Of a stretch of DNA of 9,329 nucleotides, positions 6,133-9,329 are shown in pieces (position 1 is the first letter of the stretch; each line of letters starts with the position of its first letter). Under the pieces are notes generated by a model that ran no database searches, was not told where the DNA came from, and saw only the letters and a list, made by a program, of their open reading frames with translations. Location: assembly GCA_964435965.1 (NCBI GenBank), contig CAYTBB010000047.1, forward strand, positions 1 through 9,329, read 5' to 3'. Made by a program: the position numbers and the translations under genes. The stretch is from 20-14-all-45-10 sp964435965. Lineage in GTDB: Bacteria > Chloroflexota > Dehalococcoidia > GIF9 > AB-539-J10.

Positions 6133-6447
6133 TTACCCCTCGGTCCGCCACTTCTTAGGGCGGTAAGCGATGGTATAGCAGGCTATGGCAGCATCGTTGT
6201 AGACGAAGATGCCCTGGTCACAGGGGATGGGCGGGATGAAGTTGTAATGCTTGGAGTAAGCCGGCTCCTGTTGCCAGCCCAGCTTGCCACCAGTGTCAAA
6301 GCCGTCGTAGATCTGGACCAGGCCCTTGGTGTCCTTGGTCTCGGGGGATACCGAGATCCACCACACCTCGCAGGCGTCCTGCTGCAGCAGGGTGCTCTTG
6401 GCTGCTCCACCGGTATCAACGACCCGTGTCTCTATACGGCGGTCCAC
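6133..6447 (-). CDS. Small beta-sandwich virion protein (candidate penton, vertex or decoration protein)
   Basis: This 104-aa gene starts with GTG at 6447. AAGGAGGG (6456-6463) lies 8 bases upstream and no better start exists in frame. The product is predicted almost all beta: alternating hydrophobic strands such as EVWWISVSP, GLVQIYDGFDTGGKL and a C-terminal GIFVYNDAAIACYTIAY. Pro-Pro-Ile-Pro-Cys near residue 74 forms a turn. No signal peptide, membrane segment or catalytic motif is seen. It follows the capsid gene after 88 bases and is followed 4 bases later by another beta-rich gene. Small beta-sandwich proteins just after a major capsid gene usually serve as vertex, decoration or spike-base proteins in viruses. 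That role is inferred here from fold type and position only. Confidence 0.85.
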   Translation of the reverse strand: MDRRIETRVVDTGGAAKSTLLQQDACEVWWISVSPETKDTKGLVQIYDGFDTGGKLGWQQEPAYSKHYNFIPPIPCDQGIFVYNDAAIACYTIAYRPKKWRTEG

Positions 6448-6535
6448 AGGCTCGTCCCTCCTTCGTGTCGGCGAGGGCCTGGTGGAGCTGATACCCCACG
6501 GTCAGGCCCACGCCGGCGACGGAACTTTGCCGCTG

Positions 6536-7672
6536 CTACTGAGCCACTACCTCATCGGCGAGGAGCTTGAGCACGGCGCTGGTGCTACCGGAAGCGTTCT
6601 CCTCCACCCTCAGCCAGAAGTCTCCCAGGTCGGCGCTGTTGATCCAGGTCCTCTCGTCATGGGGATCGAGGATCGGGATGGGGGACACGCTGAAGGGCCA
6701 GATGCCGTGGAAGTCCACGTTGACATTGATGTTAGAGGTGACCGGTGTCACGCCGTCAGAGGTCTTGCGGAAGCCAATGCCACCGGAATCCCCCCACAGG
6801 TCCATGGCCAACGCTTCGGCGTCCACCAATCCTACCTGGACATTCTTCAGGATGCCCTGCTCTATGGGAGAGGGATAGGCCTGGCCGCCCTTGACGCTCA
6901 TCTGCTGGATGATGTGGAACAGGCCGTACATCCTGGCCACCTCGGAGGCCAGCTCGGTAGGCCCGACACGGATGGGGATGATGGCGTCGTTATTCAGGTT
7001 GAGCTCCAGGTGGTCGAGCAGATAGCCGATGCCCTGGTCCTTGTACAAGCTCTGGAGGTACAGGTTGGAGTACAGAGGACCCCGGGGGATCTTCATGTTC
7101 TCCTTCTTGCTCAGTCCGGAGGTGAAGCGGTACACCTCTGAGGTCTTGATGTAGCCCCTGGGGACCACGCCGTCGCCGCGGAGCAGGTGGCAGATGAGAG
7201 AGTAGCTGGGGGCAGCGGACATGGCCACGCCATTGGTCCAGCCGTTTTGAGAGGTCAGGGTGAAGTCGGTATCCAGGCGGAGCTCGGGGTCATTCACCTT
7301 GGAGAGATCGAGCATATAGTCGAGGTCGTGGTAGTGGCGGCCCAGGTTGATGTAGAAGAACTCCTCACAACTGGCAGCCGACATGTTCTTGGTGTCGTGC
7401 GAGTGGATGGGGGTCCGCTTGTACAGCATGTCGGCGAGGAGCTGCGGGCCCTCCAGGCTCTTGACTACCTTGGAGCCGTTGATGATCAGCTCGATCTTCT
7501 TCAGGCGGTCATGCAGCCAGACGTCGGGCTTGTCACCACCCGAACCAGCCGTACCCCATACCCTGAGCTCAATACCGGAGAGTAGCCCGCTGTTAGGCAG
7601 ATCTACGGTCTCCAGGCCGCTGGTAGCAGGGAAGGCTCTTGACTCACGTAGGTATCGCTGCTGAAAGTACAT
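6536..7672 (-). CDS. Candidate double jelly-roll major capsid protein
   Basis: This 378-aa protein is read as the virion shell subunit. It is beta-rich and seems to carry the same strand pattern twice. The first copy has a LPxxGLLxGIELRVxG strand (about 25-40) followed by an LKKIELIINGSKVVKSL stretch (about 57-73). The second has NLYLQSLY (about 203-210) followed by LDHLELNLNNDAIIPI (about 219-234). The first copy also has a YINLGRxxxDxxYMLDLS segment (108-124), then PELRLDTDF. Such LP-x-x-G-x-L and NG-turn elements occur in DJR capsid proteins of the PRD1/PM2/STIV lineage, and the length fits. No HK97-type features (prohead protease, portal, E-loop-type N-terminal helix) are nearby. The ATG at 7672 follows AAGGGGGTGCAGGTAG, an acceptable ribosome site. 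It is the second gene of the operon, as expected for a highly expressed structural product. Alternative: another beta-sandwich virion protein. Confidence 0.72.
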   Translation of the reverse strand: MYFQQRYLRESRAFPATSGLETVDLPNSGLLSGIELRVWGTAGSGGDKPDVWLHDRLKKIELIINGSKVVKSLEGPQLLADMLYKRTPIHSHDTKNMSAASCEEFFYINLGRHYHDLDYMLDLSKVNDPELRLDTDFTLTSQNGWTNGVAMSAAPSYSLICHLLRGDGVVPRGYIKTSEVYRFTSGLSKKENMKIPRGPLYSNLYLQSLYKDQGIGYLLDHLELNLNNDAIIPIRVGPTELASEVARMYGLFHIIQQMSVKGGQAYPSPIEQGILKNVQVGLVDAEALAMDLWGDSGGIGFRKTSDGVTPVTSNINVNVDFHGIWPFSVSPIPILDPHDERTWINSADLGDFWLRVEENASGSTSAVLKLLADEVVAQ

Positions 7673-7686
7673 CTACCTGCACCCCC

Positions 7687-8145
7687 TTACGCTGCGGTGG
7701 AGCTGTGGGCGGCGACGCCGAGCAGGGCCAGCCTCTTGGCATTGAGCGCCTTGCCGACTTCCTCTACCCTGCGGTAGTTGGCCGGATCGCCCCGAGGCTT
7801 GCGGCCGCTGAGGGTGAGAGCTGCCAGGGTGGAGTAGTAAGGCTCAGCGCCCGCCTTGTAGTCCGCCGTAGCCGCGGAGATACCGGGGGCAAAGCGGTCC
7901 CGGGCGACGTCGCGGATCTTACGGGCGAACTTGGCAGCTCCGGCCCGGGCTACCCCGCGGCGGAACCTCTCCTTGATGCCGGGGGCGGTGATTGCCTGTC
8001 CGTAGGTGTCGGCGGCGGCTCCCGTGTTTCTGGCCCAGGGGTCGGCGGACGCTTCTGCCTCGGCAGCGAAGACCTCGGCAGCCCGACCAGCGTTGTCCAA
8101 CCACTTGCCAGTTGAGGCGTCGATCCCCTTTACTTTGATGCCCAT
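7687..8145 (-). CDS. Small basic helical protein, first gene of the structural operon (possible capsid-assembly protein)
   Basis: This 152-aa gene is the first in the leftward operon. The reading frame is open further upstream to 8244, but I chose the ATG at 8145 because a perfect AGGAGGT (8151-8157) sits 5 bases before it and because 8228 is the predicted transcript start. The product is Ala/Arg/Lys-rich and mostly helical, with a KGID element near residue 6 and a conserved-looking Arg-Gly-Asp-Pro-x-Asn-(x)2-Arg-Val segment at about residues 118-127. No signal peptide or membrane segment is seen. It ends 14 bases before the capsid gene start. Small helical proteins of this kind, ending in a GDP-x-N-type segment, are familiar to me from uncultured phage genomes, but I know no proven function. 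From its position I infer a scaffold, minor capsid or genome-binding role. An unrelated early function is possible. The gene is certain; the role is a guess. Confidence 0.85.
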   Translation of the reverse strand: MGIKVKGIDASTGKWLDNAGRAAEVFAAEAEASADPWARNTGAAADTYGQAITAPGIKERFRRGVARAGAAKFARKIRDVARDRFAPGISAATADYKAGAEPYYSTLAALTLSGRKPRGDPANYRRVEEVGKALNAKRLALLGVAAHSSTAA

Positions 8146-8164
8146 ATAACACCTCCTGCTTTCG

Positions 8165-8181
8165 TTTGGGGGGGCCCCAAA
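8165..8181 (-). other. Second short leader hairpin
   Basis: TTTGGGG (8165-8171) and CCCCAAA (8175-8181) pair as a 7-bp stem with a 3-base loop, between the GC-rich hairpin and the ribosome site of the first gene. Its U-rich arm overlaps the U-run behind the first hairpin, so the two structures could compete. Confidence 0.35.
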
Positions 8182-8187
8182 AGGAGA

Positions 8188-8224
8188 GGCGGGGACCCGA
8201 CAATCTCCCTTCGGGGTCCCCGCC
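8188..8224 (-). other. GC-rich hairpin at the predicted 5' end of the leftward transcript
   Basis: Arms 8188-8200 and 8211-8224 pair over 13 bases with one bulged base and a 10-base loop. In the leftward RNA the stem begins about 4 bases after the predicted start and is followed by UCUCCUUUU (8187-8179), like a weak intrinsic terminator. It may stabilise the message, attenuate it, or block stray leftward transcription. Confidence 0.6.
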
Positions 8225-8228
8225 CTTA

Positions 8229-8258
8229 TTGGCAATTCTTTCACCGGGGGATTAGAAT
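8229..8258 (+). promoter_or_regulatory. Sigma70-like promoter for the rightward genes
   Basis: On the plus strand, TTGGCA (8229-8234, 5/6) and TAGAAT (8253-8258, 5/6) are separated by 18 bases. Start near 8265, giving a short leader of about 32 bases before the GTG at 8297. It lies on the same DNA as the leftward promoter, in the opposite direction. Confidence 0.5.
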
Positions 8259-8263
8259 GTCAA
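8235..8263 (-). promoter_or_regulatory. Sigma70-like promoter for the leftward structural operon
   Basis: On the minus strand, TTGACA (8263-8258, all six bases of the -35 consensus) is followed by exactly 17 bases and then AAGAAT (8240-8235, 4/6), preceded by a TGn extended -10 (8243-8241). Transcription would start near 8228, about 83 bases before the first ATG at 8145. No other equally good promoter was seen in the region. Confidence 0.65.
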
Positions 8264-8264
8264 C

Positions 8265-8278
8265 CGCAACATGTTGCG
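8265..8278. promoter_or_regulatory. 14-bp perfect palindrome, operator candidate
   Basis: CGCAACATGTTGCG reads the same on both strands. It lies just behind the -35 of the leftward promoter and across the predicted start of the rightward promoter, where a dimeric protein could block rightward transcription and contact polymerase on the leftward promoter. The helix-turn-helix-like 126-aa protein is the nearest candidate binder. Confidence 0.5.
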
Positions 8279-8296
8279 CTATGCGGGAGGGCGTGG

Positions 8297-8806
8297 GTGC
8301 CAAGACAGGAACGGGAGCGCCGCTACATCTCAGAGTACATGCTGACGGCCTGGCCCAAGGGTGGCTGGCAGCTCAATGTGGAGCTCGGCCCGATACCCCA
8401 GGAGTACGTGGACCGCTACGGGCTGGGGAGAGCGGCCGCTATGTTCCGGCCGACCAGGCCCAGGGTGGACGCGGTAAAGTGGACCGACAACGCCTACTAC
8501 CTCATTGAGGCCAAGATCCGGGACATTAAGGCCGGGGTCGGCGACCTCTCCTACTATCGAGGCATGGCAGCCAGGACTCCGGATCTGCCATTCTACGATG
8601 GCCAGCCCTTCATCTGCCGGCTGGTGGTACCCTGGATGATCGAGTGGATCAGGGTGGCCACTGAGGCTGCCCAGGTCGAGGTGGTGGTATTCCTGGCTGA
8701 CTGGATAGCTGACTACGTGAAGGAGAGGCAACACTACTTCACCGCTGAGTACCGGGCCGAGAGGGCGGAGAGGGCGAGGCTGAGAGAGGTCCTGGGGGTG
8801 GACTAA
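8297..8806 (+). CDS. PD-(D/E)XK-type nuclease
   Basis: This 169-aa gene starts with GTG at 8297. GGGAGG (8285-8290) lies 6 bases upstream and no ATG in frame fits. The catalytic core reads RPTRPRVDAVKW, then YYLIEAKIR: Asp58, Glu71 and Lys73 form the D-x(n)-E-x-K triad of the PD-(D/E)XK fold. A following KAGVGDLSYYRGM helix is the usual DNA-facing element, and an N-terminal Glu (6 or 13) could complete metal binding. Residues about 100-128 give a beta strand and helix (FICRLVVPWMIEW). The C-terminal 35 residues are Arg/Glu-rich coil. The reaction is expected to be metal-dependent DNA cleavage; in a virus this could mean genome resolution, host DNA degradation or recombination. The gene runs opposite to the structural operon and 6 bases from the next gene. 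Confidence 0.82.
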   Translation: MPRQERERRYISEYMLTAWPKGGWQLNVELGPIPQEYVDRYGLGRAAAMFRPTRPRVDAVKWTDNAYYLIEAKIRDIKAGVGDLSYYRGMAARTPDLPFYDGQPFICRLVVPWMIEWIRVATEAAQVEVVVFLADWIADYVKERQHYFTAEYRAERAERARLREVLGVD

Positions 8807-8811
8807 GGGCT

Positions 8812-9192
8812 ATGGGCTGCGGCGTATACTGGAAACAGGTACATGAGACGGACCGAGCCCTGGATGTCATGCGTATATCTGGTATCCCGGGGGTATCCGA
8901 GGCTTACCGGAAGGTCTACGGTATCCGGGCTAAGCTGCTGGCCCAGGTCGGGATAAAGTTCCCCAGGTCGATCACTCAGCTCGTCAAGCTGGTCGGCTTT
9001 TCGCCCGGGGTGATCTCTTTGTGGCATGACGTCGAGTCGGGATGGATGAGCCAGGCCAGAGCGCGGCCGGGCGCCCCATCGGTGTACAAGAGTGTGTCGG
9101 ATGAGGTGGCCATGGCGATACTGAAGGGGGAAGTAACCAAGGAGCTAGAGCTGGAACTTCTCACGCCTGACGAGTACCTGGGGGAGGGTTGA
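8812..9192 (+). CDS. Putative helix-turn-helix protein, possible regulator
   Basis: This 126-aa protein starts with ATG at 8812, with AAGGG a few bases upstream, and follows the nuclease after 5 bases. Residues about 53-75 read SITQLVKLVGFSPGVISLW, which fits the helix-turn-helix template S-x-x-(Q/E)-LAK-x-x-GVS-x-x-x-IS-x-W of phage Cro/cI-type and related repressors. A helical N-terminal region with Arg/Gly (RKVYGIRAKLLAQVGI) precedes it, and an acidic C-terminus (ELELELLTPDEYLGEG) follows. I rate the helix-turn-helix as suggestive, not proven, because the remaining scaffold is not recognised. If it is a DNA-binding regulator, the 14-bp palindrome about 530 bases upstream in the divergent promoter is the natural target. 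Alternative: an unrelated small helical protein. Confidence 0.75.
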   Translation: MGCGVYWKQVHETDRALDVMRISGIPGVSEAYRKVYGIRAKLLAQVGIKFPRSITQLVKLVGFSPGVISLWHDVESGWMSQARARPGAPSVYKSVSDEVAMAILKGEVTKELELELLTPDEYLGEG

Positions 9193-9195
9193 GCC

Positions 9196-9329
9196 ATGGA
9201 CTTATCACTAAGACTTCCGACTAGCCTCCATGTTCAGTTGACGGCAACCAACCTCCTCATGAACTACGTCGCCCTGGTGCCCGGGGTCCCCACCCGGATG
9301 CACTTCACCGACGACTACTACATAGAGCG
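9196..9329 (+). CDS. Unknown protein, 3' end outside the window
   Basis: The ATG at 9196 follows GGAGG (9183-9187) with 8-base spacing and lies just 3 bases after the previous stop (9190-9192). The 44 visible residues begin MDLSLRLPTSLHVQLTATNL, then a LVPGVPTRMHFTDDYY stretch, with no stop before the window ends. The composition is soluble and mixed. I do not recognise a named family, although an LRLPTSL start with an ALVPGVPTR-(M/L)-HFTD segment resembles a conserved virus protein of unknown role that I have seen next to PD-(D/E)XK genes. It is part of the rightward operon with the nuclease. Confidence 0.7.
   Translation, partial: MDLSLRLPTSLHVQLTATNLLMNYVALVPGVPTRMHFTDDYYIE

Noticed and set aside
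6536..7672. HK97-type phage capsid protein
   Set aside because: No portal, terminase, protease or tail genes are present, and the protein shows a duplicated jelly-roll-like strand pattern. Rejected at moderate, not full, certainty.
8188..8224. Intrinsic terminator of an upstream leftward gene
   Set aside because: No leftward gene lies upstream (the next genes run rightward), and the predicted leftward promoter lies just before the hairpin, so it is better read as a leader structure.
8257..8508. Plus-strand frame starting at 8257 overlapping the nuclease
   Set aside because: It is out of frame with the nuclease, lacks a ribosome site, and its composition is a shifted-frame shadow. The GTG start at 8297 has a good GGGAGG with correct spacing and a recognisable product.

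Overview
The window looks like about 9.3 kb of a bacterial virus (or an integrated or metagenomic virus genome) built around what I read as a double jelly-roll (DJR) major capsid protein. That fold marks tailless, usually membrane-containing viruses of the PRD1/PM2/STIV type. GC content is about 60% by hand count of sample lines. Shine-Dalgarno sites are strong, and there are good sigma70-type promoter elements, so the host is most likely a bacterium. I cannot name it from the sequence.

Layout: almost everything from position 8145 down to 66 is one tightly packed leftward (minus-strand) operon. Genes abut, overlap by 4-23 bases, or carry their ribosome-binding site over the previous stop codon. 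In order of transcription the genes are: a small basic/helical protein (152 aa); the candidate DJR major capsid protein (378 aa); two small beta-rich proteins (104 and 135 aa) that could be penton, vertex or decoration proteins; a fibre-type protein (169 aa); an unknown protein (117 aa); two repeat-bearing spike or fibre proteins (324 and 208 aa); a run of very small genes (83, 55, 26, 57 and 69 aa), of which the 57-aa product has two membrane segments; an amphipathic-helix repeat protein (238 aa); a large membrane-anchored, coiled-coil protein (515 aa); and possibly a 20-aa acidic micro-ORF.

At 8146-8296 the polarity changes. This short region holds two sigma70-like promoters facing each other and overlapping over 8229-8263, a perfect 14-bp palindrome (8265-8278), and a GC-rich hairpin at the predicted 5' end of the leftward transcript. 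To the right, rightward genes encode a PD-(D/E)XK-type nuclease (169 aa), a protein with a helix-turn-helix-like segment (126 aa) and the start of an unknown protein that runs off the window. A simple model is a genetic switch: the rightward genes (nuclease, possible regulator) and the leftward structural operon cannot be fired by polymerase at the same moment, and the palindrome is a natural operator for the helix-turn-helix protein.

No portal, large terminase, tape measure, sheath or tail-tube gene is visible, which agrees with a tailless virion. The packaging ATPase expected of a DJR virus is also absent, so it must lie outside the window or be too diverged to see. No tRNA, rRNA, CRISPR array or insertion sequence was seen. 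Family assignments are from reading motifs only; no database was searched.
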